From the NCBI RefSeq assembly GCF_000960975.1, contig NZ_CP010803.1:1639944-1703943 (forward strand): a DNA stretch of 64,000 nt. The letters are read 5' to 3'. The DNA comes from Martelella endophytica. Its GTDB lineage: Bacteria > Pseudomonadota > Alphaproteobacteria > Rhizobiales > Rhizobiaceae. Both the position numbers and the translations under genes were made by a program. Shown piece after piece: positions 25,361-33,196 of this stretch; the first letter of the stretch is position 1; each line of letters opens with the position of its first letter. Below the pieces are notes generated by a model. That model searched no databases, was not told the origin of the DNA, and saw only the letters and a program-made list of their open reading frames with translations.

Positions 25361-26145
25361 GCCAGCTGTCAGAACAAACAAAACCAGCACAAGCGGTCCC
25401 TCGGCACATCCGCCACTTCGAACGCACCGGCATTGCCAGTGGCAGCGGCCAGGTGTCGGCACTGCGCATTGTCTGCGGCTGCTGTGAGGCGGCGGGCTAT
25501 GTGCCGGCCACGGCAGCACTGCGGCAGGGAGAGCCGGCGGCGACCATTGCGGCCTTTGGCGCCCATGGCTGGCAGGTCGGTGCGACACCGGCCGAAGACC
25601 GCTGTCCGGCCTGTAGCCGCAAATCTTCTTCAGACAGGAAACAGACGACGAAAGGAGCCGGCAACATGGCGGCAGGACCGCGCAAGACAACGGCAAAGGT
25701 GGCAACGGCAAAGGGGGCGGCAAAGACGTCAGTGATCACTGCTTCGCCAACCCCGACCGAGGCTCCAGGTATCCAGGCTGACCTCCCGCCGCAGATGGGC
25801 CGGGATGATCGCCGGATCATCATGGAGAAGCTGGATGACGTCTATGGCGACAATGCCTATGGCGGCTCATGGACGGATACGACGGTGGCCCGTGACCTCA
25901 ATGTCCCCCGGGCATGGGTGAGCGAGGTGCGAGAGGCCTTCTTCGGGCCTGAGGGCAGCAATCCGCTGCTGGATCGCTATGGGCAGGAAAGGGAAGAATT
26001 CGAGCGTCTTCATGCCGGCTTCATGGCCGCCCGCAAGCGCCATTGCGAGGCGCATGATCAGCTGGTGAAGATGGCGATGGACATCTCGAAGAAGGCCGAC
26101 GAGATCAATCGTCTCGGCAAGCGGGTTGAACGGGAACTCGGCTGA
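25357..26145 (+). CDS. Unknown early protein with Cys ribbon and C-terminal HTH/coiled coil
   Basis: This 262-residue protein starts at ATG 25357, overlapping the upstream stop. Residues 30-85 carry four cysteines in two pairs (RIVCGCCEAAGYV, and RCPACSRKSS), consistent with a small zinc ribbon. A low-complexity Ala/Lys/Thr linker spans about 88-145. The C-terminal region has an HTH-like element (DTTVARDLNVPRAWVSEVRE) followed by a long helix (MAMDISKKADEINRLGKRVE). DNA binding is likely from both ends. It precedes the replication gene by one base of overlap. No family assignment is possible by eye. Confidence 0.62.
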   Translation: MSQLSEQTKPAQAVPRHIRHFERTGIASGSGQVSALRIVCGCCEAAGYVPATAALRQGEPAATIAAFGAHGWQVGATPAEDRCPACSRKSSSDRKQTTKGAGNMAAGPRKTTAKVATAKGAAKTSVITASPTPTEAPGIQADLPPQMGRDDRRIIMEKLDDVYGDNAYGGSWTDTTVARDLNVPRAWVSEVREAFFGPEGSNPLLDRYGQEREEFERLHAGFMAARKRHCEAHDQLVKMAMDISKKADEINRLGKRVERELG

Positions 26146-27197
26146 TGTCTGAGGTTGCCGCACTCATTGCCGATATGGTGCGTGCCGGGGTCGATGCCGA
26201 TCTGATCGGCCGCACGGCGCAGGCACTGGCCGAGCGCGAACCTGTGTTTGTCGGATCCGACGACAGCACCGGAACGGGTATCGATGACGCTGGCAGCTCC
26301 TGCGGAGAGGCCGGCGCATCACGGCGTGCGCGCAACCGTCGCTACTATGAACGGCGCAAGGCGTCTGAACAGCGTCTTAAAACCACGGGTTCAGACACCG
26401 TTAAGACGCTTTCAGACGGGATTAAGACGCCAGACGGGCAGATTAAGACGGCATCAGACAGTTTTAAGACGCCTGCGTCTGAATTTAAGACGGTGACAGG
26501 TTTTGCTGGCGAACCGGCAAAAGAGAACACCCCCCACACCCCCCAAGAGAAAAATTCCCCCCTTAAAGAAAAGGCCCCTAAAGGGGCCCAAAAGAAAGTT
26601 CCCCCCGAACCGGCGGACAAGGGTCTGTTCGAGACAGAACCCGAGGCCGATCTCAGCGCCAAGCCGGACAGGGCAGGGGCTTTCGAGGCATTCGATGCAG
26701 ACGAGGCAACCGATGCCAACCAACAAACCGGGTCATCCTCAGCCTCGACAGGCACAGACCGCAAACGCCGCTCGCGCCGTCATGGCGGTGACATCACCGG
26801 CCTGACAGCCGAGTTCGACACCCATGTCTGGCCGCTCTACCCGCAGAAGGTCGCCCGCAAGACAGCGGCAAAGGCCTGGGCCTCTGCACGTCAGCGCGCC
26901 GACTTCGACACGATCATGGACGGATTGAAGCGCTACGTCGCCAAACGCGATGACAGGCCGTGGTGCAATCTCTCGACATGGCTCAATCAGGACCGCTGGA
27001 CCGACAGGCCGGCAGCAGCACCAGCCAGAGCGCCGCCATCACCCTCCGGCAGGCAATCACGCTCCGAACAGATCCGGGACCACAACAGGCGGGTCAGCGA
27101 AGCCCTCCACAAGCGCATGAGGCAGGACAATGGCAACGCAACTGCAGACATCATCGACATCGACAGATCAGACTGGACGGTTGAAGGCAGCGCTTGA
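26145..27197 (+). CDS. Phage-type replication initiation protein containing iterons
   Basis: This 350-residue protein looks like a phage replisome organiser/initiator. The N-terminus is a helical domain (LIADMVRAGVDADLIGRTAQ). A long disordered middle, residues 75-210, includes heptad-like KT repeats. The C-terminal domain (FDTHVWPLYPQKVARKTAAK, then DTIMDGLKRYVAKRDDRPWC and STWLNQDRWTD) resembles the helicase-loader/replication domains at the end of many phage replication proteins. The repeated KT residues result from five 21-bp DNA iterons within the gene (26401-26492), an arrangement like that of lambda O. An A/C-rich stretch follows the iterons. The assignment is by architecture, not by a catalytic motif. 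Confidence 0.7.
   Translation: MSEVAALIADMVRAGVDADLIGRTAQALAEREPVFVGSDDSTGTGIDDAGSSCGEAGASRRARNRRYYERRKASEQRLKTTGSDTVKTLSDGIKTPDGQIKTASDSFKTPASEFKTVTGFAGEPAKENTPHTPQEKNSPLKEKAPKGAQKKVPPEPADKGLFETEPEADLSAKPDRAGAFEAFDADEATDANQQTGSSSASTGTDRKRRSRRHGGDITGLTAEFDTHVWPLYPQKVARKTAAKAWASARQRADFDTIMDGLKRYVAKRDDRPWCNLSTWLNQDRWTDRPAAAPARAPPSPSGRQSRSEQIRDHNRRVSEALHKRMRQDNGNATADIIDIDRSDWTVEGSA
26373..26492 (+). repeat. Five 21-bp direct iterons: candidate replication origin
   Basis: TTAAGACG occurs at 26401, 26422, 26443, 26464 and 26485, exactly 21 bp apart. An inverted copy (CGTCTTAA) lies at 26373-26380. Between the cores a CAGAC-type motif recurs. All sit in frame within the replication gene, each encoding seven residues with a shared KT. 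Downstream, 26515-26615 is a strand-asymmetric A/C-rich tract. Iterons inside an initiator gene followed by a skewed tract match lambdoid origins. Confidence 0.75.
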
Positions 27198-27624
27198 ACC
27201 GGCTGCAAGCTACCAGTCAGACCTGATGCTGACCAAGCTGATCGAACGCGGCTTCGTGGTTCCAGACAGTATCGATCCGGATATGGCGCCGGAGCTTTAT
27301 GCCGAAGTGCTGTGCGGCAAGCCGATTGCCGCCATGCGCCGTGTATTCGAGAACCTCAGGCTTGGACGCTATGAGCGCTATCGCTCCTTCCTGCCCAAAC
27401 CGGCAGAGCTTTCCGCCATGATCGATGAGGCCGCCCGGCATGACCGCGAGATGCTGGTGCTGGAGCGGGAACGACAGAAGGCCATGGAAGAGCGCAGGCG
27501 TCTCACCAGACAGATGAGCGAGGAGGAACGCGAACGCCGCCGGAAGAAGGCAGCAGCCGTCAGGGCGATGCTGGCCAATGCTGCAGCGGCCCGCATGGTG
27601 AAGGAGGAAGCCGATGAGCACTGA
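27130..27624 (+). CDS. Unknown early protein with C-terminal coiled coil
   Basis: This 164-residue protein is translated in another frame from the end of the replication gene, which it overlaps by 68 bases. AGGCAGG before the ATG supports that start. The N-terminal half is a compact helical domain (DLMLTKLIERGFVVPDSIDP, then GKPIAAMRRVFENLRLGRYE). The C-terminal third is a long, strongly charged helix (MEERRRLTRQMSEEERERRR). By position beside the replication initiator it might be a loader or accessory replication factor; sequence alone does not settle this. Confidence 0.6.
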   Translation: MATQLQTSSTSTDQTGRLKAALEPAASYQSDLMLTKLIERGFVVPDSIDPDMAPELYAEVLCGKPIAAMRRVFENLRLGRYERYRSFLPKPAELSAMIDEAARHDREMLVLERERQKAMEERRRLTRQMSEEERERRRKKAAAVRAMLANAAAARMVKEEADEH

Positions 27625-28363
27625 GAGCGATGCACCAGGCCGGAAGACTGTCAGAAAGGCCTTCCTCAAATTCTACCGGCAATGGCCGACCTTTGGCGAT
27701 GACAGTGATGAACGCGCCTTTGCCGAATGGCAGGCGCTTCAACATTCAGAGCGTGAAGCGGCTGCCTCCCTGCTGCCCGCCTTTCTCAGCTTCTCGGCGA
27801 TGAAGGGACAGACGGTGAAGTTTGCTGCCAGCACCTATCTGAAGGAACGGCGCTGGCAGGAGGTGCCGGAGGGGATGGAGGCAACAACAGGCCCTTCCAT
27901 CGCCGCCACCTTCGGCAAGGCATGGATGGCCGAACGCTTCATCCGGCTTGCTGATCCCTGCGCCCGTCTTCCACCGCTGACCCGCTTCCAGGAAAGCGAG
28001 ATTGCCGGTGGCAGGGCAGACCGCAAGGCACTCTGGCGCGAGCGCATGCAGAAGATGGGCTGGCCTGCCGTCAATGCCATGCATGAACAGGCCGTCCGCT
28101 ATCCCGGACGCGGTGTCAGGGTCTCCCCGCAAACCGTGCTGCTTTCGGCAGACTTCGAGCAGGTGAGGGTGGATGGCAATCTGTGGCGGGCATGGGAGGC
28201 GGAACATCATGCCCATGGCTATCCATGGCTTCCCGATACGGGACGGGTGGAATGGGTCTACTTCCCGCCCATCTCAGATGAGGACGGACCAAAGGCAGCG
28301 CTTGCCGCCTTCTTCGACAGGCTGGAACGGATCGGACGGACAAGCGGGGCAGCAGCACAATGA
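27614..28363 (+). CDS. Unknown early protein, 249 aa
   Basis: This protein of the rightward operon overlaps its upstream neighbour by 11 bases. It starts TVRKAFLKFYRQWPTFGDDS, with aromatic-rich helices, contains SAMKGQTVKFAASTYLKERR near residue 65 and ends with the sequence WVYFPPISDEDGPKAALAAF. It has no recognisable catalytic motif. The family is unknown to me; it sits between replication-type genes and the antiterminator. The reading frame is intact and codon use is like its neighbours. Confidence 0.6.
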   Translation: MSTESDAPGRKTVRKAFLKFYRQWPTFGDDSDERAFAEWQALQHSEREAAASLLPAFLSFSAMKGQTVKFAASTYLKERRWQEVPEGMEATTGPSIAATFGKAWMAERFIRLADPCARLPPLTRFQESEIAGGRADRKALWRERMQKMGWPAVNAMHEQAVRYPGRGVRVSPQTVLLSADFEQVRVDGNLWRAWEAEHHAHGYPWLPDTGRVEWVYFPPISDEDGPKAALAAFFDRLERIGRTSGAAAQ

Positions 28364-29001
28364 CACGGGATATGACGAGCCTTGAGGCCGAACTCGGCAA
28401 GGACAGCCTTCGGCGTCTGGAACGGGATGCAGCCCTCAGACGCATGCGCCTTGATGAGCAGCATGCCCTGACGGAAGCCCATGACCAGGCGACATGGTAT
28501 GTGGCAGCGGTTCATCCGGGCCATGAGCAACAGGTGGAGATGGTTCTGAAGGATATTGGTGCCGAGGCACTTGTGCCGATGCGCAAGGGCAAACAGAGGC
28601 GCAGGCGCGGGCGGATGCTGCCGGTCAGGGACGAGGTGCTGATGACCGGCTATGTGCTTGTCCGCTTTGTCAGCACGGCGCGGGCTCTCAGGGGACTGCT
28701 GAGGCTTGATCATGTCATCGCCATTCTCGGTGGCTGGGAGACGCCTTACCCTGTGTCAGACGACAAGGTGGATCAGATCATGCGCAAGGCTGACAATGGC
28801 GAATTCGACTATGAGCGCCACAGCGATGTCGAAGTCGCAGCCGGCGATCGGGTGATCATTGGCGACGGGATCTTCGAGGGACAGGTCGGCACGGTGGTCA
28901 CGGCCAACAGCAAGGGCAAGGGTGATGTCGTGGTCGAGGTTGATCTGTTCGGCCGGCTGACGCCGATGGTCGTGCCGCTTGCCGTGATCGCCAAGGTGTG
29001 A
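28360..29001 (+). CDS. NusG/RfaH-family transcription antitermination protein (element-encoded)
   Basis: This 213-residue NusG paralogue presumably binds elongating RNA polymerase and lets it read through terminators. The NGN domain spans about residues 46-150: TWYVAAVHPGHEQQVEMVLK, a basic loop KGKQRRRRGRMLP, and the hallmark MTGYVLVRF. The KOW domain lies at about 160-210 (VAAGDRVIIGDGIFEGQVGT). An extra helical N-terminus of about 40 residues (SLEAELGKDSLRRLERDAAL) is not part of cellular NusG. The start overlaps the upstream stop as ATGA. It is the last gene of the operon, where temperate phages place the factor that activates late transcription. Leader terminators at 22877 and 23180 and the hairpin at 29093 are candidate targets. 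Confidence 0.85.
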   Translation: MTRDMTSLEAELGKDSLRRLERDAALRRMRLDEQHALTEAHDQATWYVAAVHPGHEQQVEMVLKDIGAEALVPMRKGKQRRRRGRMLPVRDEVLMTGYVLVRFVSTARALRGLLRLDHVIAILGGWETPYPVSDDKVDQIMRKADNGEFDYERHSDVEVAAGDRVIIGDGIFEGQVGTVVTANSKGKGDVVVEVDLFGRLTPMVVPLAVIAKV

Positions 29002-29092
29002 GCCAATACGTCTGACGATCGAAGATGATCCATCAGGATCTCGGCACGATCGCAGCGTATCAGCGGGACGGGTGCTCCGCATGAGACTGATG

Positions 29093-29120
29093 AGAGCGGG
29101 TTGCTTCGGTGGCCCGCTCT
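29093..29120 (+). terminator. Hairpin downstream of the antiterminator gene
   Basis: An 8-bp perfect stem AGAGCGGG / CCCGCTCT with a 12-base loop begins 91 bases after the antiterminator stop and is followed by TTGTCG. It may be a weak terminator or the put/nut-like RNA element at the start of a late operon that is no longer present. Confidence 0.45.
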
Positions 29121-29149
29121 TTGTCGTCAGGGCAGGGGTCAAGCGTTCC

Positions 29150-29200
29150 GCGGGTCCTTCCTACAGCCCCTTGCCCTGCGGGTATTTGGCACCGCGCGGG
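29150..29200 (+). other. cos-like packaging sequence (candidate)
   Basis: GGGTCCT at 29152-29158, extended to GCGGGTCCTTCC, equals the lambda cosQ heptamer. In lambda, cosQ lies about 20-30 bases before the staggered cosN cut. Here GCGGGTATT follows about 20 bases later within a GC-rich, partly symmetric stretch. Its position, after the antiterminator and where a terminase gene would start, is right for cos. The motif is short, so the call is tentative. Confidence 0.4.
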
Positions 29201-29940
29201 TTGTCCAGTCTGAGCCTAAATTCGAAGCCTAAAGTCGGGGCTAAAGTTTAGGGTAGGGGTAAAGTGCGGCGTGGAGGCTTACGTGCGCCGATGTAGAGAA
29301 CGGGGCATGTTGTCTATACGTTGTTGGATTTCTGAAAGTCCGGAATGGGGCAGCAACCGGACTGGCCGGTCCTGGAACTGGAAGAAGAAGTAGCTGCCAT
29401 AAACCGTGAGTGGCCCCCATGACCGCTTCGCGACCCAATTCGATCGTTCGCAATGCTTCTGGCGCTGCCCGAGATCTGCGATTTGTTCAAGCTTCGCCAA
29501 ATGGCAAAGTTGGGGGCGAAGTCACCGCCGAGTAAACCTTTCGGCGGCGACCTGAAGGCATTTCATGGCGAGGTTGATGTGACGTCGAGAAGGAGATTGT
29601 CCGGCCGCAGGTGCCGGGCTGCCAATCAATGCGCTAGCTTCATCCCACGCGAGAACCGAACGTCGGTCTCCGCCGGCATGCACGCATCCGGCCTTCCTTT
29701 CGGGGCTCAGTTCGTCGGGCCTTCGCGACCGGAGGTCTTGCTGCTGAATCTGGGCCAGGCGATGGCGATGATCACGGGAGGGCTGCCTGGCGTCGCTCGA
29801 TCGAATGGGTAAACGCCCGGATTGCCGGTCTTTCGACCCAGGCTTGAGCCGTTTAGCAGAGCGGGTTGAATCGGTTTCGTTCAAGAGCAACGAAGAACAA
29901 GGAAATACATCATACTGGTGAAACCTGCCCACTCTCTCGT
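29201..29940. other. Degenerate region right of the element
   Basis: About 740 bases contain no intact gene. A minus-strand frame at 29279-29500 has a short protein-like stretch (YGSYFFFQFQDRPVRLLPHS) but no ribosome site and no recognised family. Part of an amidase is detectable on the plus strand at 29660-29775. The region looks like decayed DNA at the right edge of the element. Confidence 0.45.
29660..29775 (+). pseudogene. Amidase C-terminal fragment
   Basis: The plus-strand translation contains GMHASGLPFGAQFVGPSR followed by PEVLLLNLGQAMA. This matches the C-terminal signature of the amidase family (Gly-Leu-Pro-x-Gly-x-Gln, then the E-x-x-LL helix). No upstream catalytic Ser-Ser-Lys region is present in frame, so only about 40 codons survive. 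Confidence 0.4.
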
Positions 29941-29941
29941 A

Positions 29942-29964
29942 ACCTTCGGGTTTGTCCCGAAGGT
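29942..29964 (-). terminator. Hairpin after the GGDEF-EAL gene
   Basis: A 9-bp perfect stem ACCTTCGGG / CCCGAAGGT with a five-base loop lies 17 bases beyond the stop of the GGDEF-EAL gene. There is no clear U-tract on the minus strand. Confidence 0.5.
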
Positions 29965-29980
29965 CAACAAACTCGGCACC

Positions 29981-32900
29981 TCACCGTTTTGCGCCAGCGC
30001 CCGCAGCGCTCAGAATCGATGCGACGACCGTTCTCATACGCTGACCGGTTTCGTCGAGACTTGTCATGTAGTCGGCATCTTCGGCTGAAGGAAAGTCGTT
30101 TTCAGACAGGGATCGACGCGCGACCATATGCAGTTGATGGTGGATTTCCTCCAATATCTGCGCTTGCGGATAGGCTTTGCAAAGCTCCTGGCCGGCATCC
30201 GAATGCAGCCAGACGCCAAACCGGCACAAGGTATGATCAAGCTCTGGCGGCTCAAGCGAGCGATCGCTGATCGAAGCCTTGAGGCGGCGCATCCATGCGC
30301 GATGATAGGTGCAGGCGACCAGAAGCTGCACCATGTCTCGCGATATTGCTCCCTGCGCGCGCCATGCTTCAGGCGGCGACCAGTTCTTCACCCAATCGGG
30401 GACGAGATCCGCCGGCATCGGGCGTGCAAGAAAATACCCCTGAAAGGTTTCGCAGCCAAGTTGCCTGAGAACAATCCCTTGCTCCAGGGTCTCGACGCCC
30501 TCGGCGACAACCTTGCATTGCATGGCCTCCGCCAAACTCATGATGGCAATCAGGATCGAGAGAATGTCGGGATCGTCCGTCACCTCGGCGATCAGGCTTC
30601 GATCGATCTTCAGCGTCGAGATCGACAACCGCTTCAGTTGGGCAAGGGATGAATAGCCGGTGCCAAAATCATCAATGGCGAATCCAACCCCAAGCTTGGT
30701 CGCGCGGAAAATCGTCTCCACCACGTCCGGGTTTTCAACGAAGTCGCTGGTCTCGAGCAGTTCCAGCTCGACTTGCCCGGCCGAGACATGCGGGTTGTCC
30801 GCAAGGGCTGCCTCCAGGTTCGAGACGAAACGCTCGTCGAGCAACACCGGCAATGACACATTGATCGATATAGAGAGCGTCCTGCCGTTTCGGGTCCACT
30901 CATCAAGTTGTCCGATCGCGGTCCGGATGACCCATTTCGCCAGATCAAGGGAAACCGGATGCTGCTCGATCTGCGGCAGAAAAACGCCTGGCAGAAGAAG
31001 CCCGTTGGTCGGGTGGTTCCAGCGCAGCAGCGCCTCTAAACCTTCGACCGTGCCGGTTCTGGCGTTGACCTTCGGCTGATAGAAGAGTTCGAATTGCTCC
31101 TGCTCAAGAGCATGCCGGATCGCTCCGGCGTCGTACTCGTCTCCTTCCGAAATCTGCCCATCGTTCCCGCCGGCGACGTGGTAGCGGTTCTTCCCTTGGA
31201 TTTTCGCCTGGTACATGGCGTGGTCGGCCCGCCTGAGCAGCGTCTCGGCATCCGCATACTCGTCCTGCCTGAGCAAAGCTATTCCGATGCTCGCCGAAAC
31301 GCCATGACTACCCTGCGGTGCGTCAACCGGTTTGCTTGCAGCATTCAGAAAGCGTTCAGCGGCGGAAGTGCAGTCCTCAACACTTGTAATATTCACTAGA
31401 AGGGCTGCGAACTCGTCCCCGCCGATCCGCGCCACGGTATCCTGCGGCCTGACGCATTCAGCAAACCTTTCCGCGATCGTGATCAGCAGATGATCGCCCG
31501 CCGCATGGCCGAACTGATCGTTGATCTGCTTGAAGCCGTCGAGGTCGATGAACAGCACGGCGATCATCGTTCCGGTACCGGCCGCAGTCTCGATCGCTGC
31601 GGTGAGGCGTTCGTTCAGTAGCATTCGGTTGGGTATATTTGTTAGTACGTCATAATAAGCTGAACGCTGCAACTCTCCGAGATGGATCTTCTCATCCGTG
31701 ATATTGCGCATGAAGGCGAAAACATTGTCGGTCTGATAGAGGTAAACGAGGTTCATCTCCACGAAGAGTTCTTGGCCGCTGGTGATTTTCAGGCCGGCTT
31801 CGACCCTGTTCTGTCCACGATGACTGATCTTGGCAAGCAGACTGTGCAAGTCGGCATCGACCTCTTCAAAACCTAGCTCCGAAATATTGCGGCCGATAAT
31901 CTGTTGCGCGCGCCGGCCGATCAGGGAACAGAAGGCCTCGTTCGCCTCTTTGATACGCCCCTCGCGATCGAGAAGGATGAAGCTTTCGACGGAATTTCTC
32001 AGGATTGCGCGATATAGCTCGACGGACGACTGAAGCTCTTTCTCGGCCGCCGTTCGCAATTCCACCTCTTGCTGCAACGCTTCGGTCTTTTCGCTCAGGC
32101 TGGCATTTCTCTGCGCCAGGGCAGAGGCGGTCTGCTCCTCGCGAATGTGCGAGCGCGCCAGTCTCCAGCTGACGATTGCGAGCAGGCCGAGAACAAGCGC
32201 CGTGGCCATACCGCCCCGGCGCCAGGACGCACGCGCGATGTCGGCATAGTCCGCTCTTGGCAGAAAGTGGACGAGATACCATTGCTGCCCCTCATTCAGT
32301 TCTAGGCGAGCGAGATGACCCGCTCCGCCGGCATCCGCGCTTGCGCCCGATGGTGCGAACGGATCGACGGTCTTGAACGTCCATATTCCCTCCGCCGTCT
32401 CGATCTGTCCCTCTGCTTCACTCTGGATCGTGGCCCACATATCGGGATACTCGGCGCCAAGGCTCATGGCGGGCAGCCCGTACATAAATCCCCATTCGAC
32501 AGCCAGGTTCGGCCCCGTCAGCCAGTAGCCATCCTTGTTCACCAGCCACAGGTTTCGCTCTCCCAGGGCCTGGAGTTCCGTCAACAGGGGGCGCGCCAAG
32601 TAGTTCAATACGATAACGCCGCGGCGAACGCCGGCCTCGTCGAAGACCGGCGTGGCAAAACGGATGACGGGTTTTTCTGGCGCCTCAACGATTCCGATCT
32701 CGATGTTGAGATCGAGCGGCGAAACGTAGATCCTGCCGCGATCCAGTTGTTCCGAATTCTGGAAGTAGTAGCGATTTGCCTTGTCCTGCAGGAGTTGACG
32801 ATCGAGGGCTACGGTTTCGCCCCTTACATGGTCTATCCTCACCTGCTCCATGCCGGTTTCGTCAATCCACCTGATCTGGTCATATCGACCTTCCTCGCGC

Positions 32901-33196
32901 GCGAATGCGATCCAGTCGCGCTCCAGTTCGCTCCTCGTGGTTTCATTGTCATTCTCGAGCAGGCGGTTCAAAACGCCATTATTGGCCAAATAGGCAATAT
33001 CCCTGATCGGCGCCTCGATATTGTTTTCGATAACCACTTCGCCGCGCGACACTGTTTCGTTGTTCTGGACGAGAAGGATTTCGATCTTGCTTGAGATGCT
33101 GGCTGTGATGGCCAGAAGAAGCGCCGCAATCACGATTATCGCCGGCGGCGCGAAGAAGACCAGAAGACGAAAAGCAAAACCCTTGCGTTGGAACAC
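29981..33196 (-). CDS. Membrane c-di-GMP enzyme: dCache-PAS-GGDEF-EAL-CZB
   Basis: This protein of about 1071 residues has both cyclic-di-GMP synthase and phosphodiesterase domains. TM1 is at about residues 6-30 (FRLLVFFAPPAIIVIAALLL), a periplasmic Cache-like sensor at about 35-320, TM2 at about 325-342, then a coiled coil and a PAS at about 385-505 (FILLDREGRIKEANEAF). The GGDEF domain has an intact RIGGDEF near 592. The EAL domain has EALLRW near 720, DDFGTGYSSL and VAEGVET, so both active sites look complete. The C-terminal 100 residues carry a CZB-type zinc motif (CRFGVWLHS and the HHQLH pair). The start is GTG at 33196 with GGGAGG eight bases upstream; upstream codons in frame are not protein-like. 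Confidence 0.9.
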   Translation of the reverse strand: MFQRKGFAFRLLVFFAPPAIIVIAALLLAITASISSKIEILLVQNNETVSRGEVVIENNIEAPIRDIAYLANNGVLNRLLENDNETTRSELERDWIAFAREEGRYDQIRWIDETGMEQVRIDHVRGETVALDRQLLQDKANRYYFQNSEQLDRGRIYVSPLDLNIEIGIVEAPEKPVIRFATPVFDEAGVRRGVIVLNYLARPLLTELQALGERNLWLVNKDGYWLTGPNLAVEWGFMYGLPAMSLGAEYPDMWATIQSEAEGQIETAEGIWTFKTVDPFAPSGASADAGGAGHLARLELNEGQQWYLVHFLPRADYADIARASWRRGGMATALVLGLLAIVSWRLARSHIREEQTASALAQRNASLSEKTEALQQEVELRTAAEKELQSSVELYRAILRNSVESFILLDREGRIKEANEAFCSLIGRRAQQIIGRNISELGFEEVDADLHSLLAKISHRGQNRVEAGLKITSGQELFVEMNLVYLYQTDNVFAFMRNITDEKIHLGELQRSAYYDVLTNIPNRMLLNERLTAAIETAAGTGTMIAVLFIDLDGFKQINDQFGHAAGDHLLITIAERFAECVRPQDTVARIGGDEFAALLVNITSVEDCTSAAERFLNAASKPVDAPQGSHGVSASIGIALLRQDEYADAETLLRRADHAMYQAKIQGKNRYHVAGGNDGQISEGDEYDAGAIRHALEQEQFELFYQPKVNARTGTVEGLEALLRWNHPTNGLLLPGVFLPQIEQHPVSLDLAKWVIRTAIGQLDEWTRNGRTLSISINVSLPVLLDERFVSNLEAALADNPHVSAGQVELELLETSDFVENPDVVETIFRATKLGVGFAIDDFGTGYSSLAQLKRLSISTLKIDRSLIAEVTDDPDILSILIAIMSLAEAMQCKVVAEGVETLEQGIVLRQLGCETFQGYFLARPMPADLVPDWVKNWSPPEAWRAQGAISRDMVQLLVACTYHRAWMRRLKASISDRSLEPPELDHTLCRFGVWLHSDAGQELCKAYPQAQILEEIHHQLHMVARRSLSENDFPSAEDADYMTSLDETGQRMRTVVASILSAAGAGAKR

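Larger units (their letters stand above)
18774..29200. mobile_element. Integrative element beside tRNA-Leu: prophage remnant or phage satellite
   Basis: Between tRNA-Leu(CAA) and about 29.2 kb lie a tyrosine integrase, a five-gene minus-strand cassette, a C2/S24-type repressor with operators on both sides, and a translationally coupled rightward operon of nine genes. That operon covers regulation (GcrA-like), DNA modification, replication (iterons within the gene) and antitermination (NusG family). A cos-like tract follows the last gene. No terminase, portal, capsid, tail or lysis genes follow; the next recognisable items are an amidase fragment and a chromosomal-type signalling protein. The right boundary is an estimate, because no copy of the tRNA 3' end was found to the right. 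Confidence 0.75.

Noticed and set aside
29279..29500. Minus-strand 73-codon frame with the stretch YGSYFFFQFQDRPVR
   Set aside because: No start signal and no recognised family; kept only as a note on the degenerate region.
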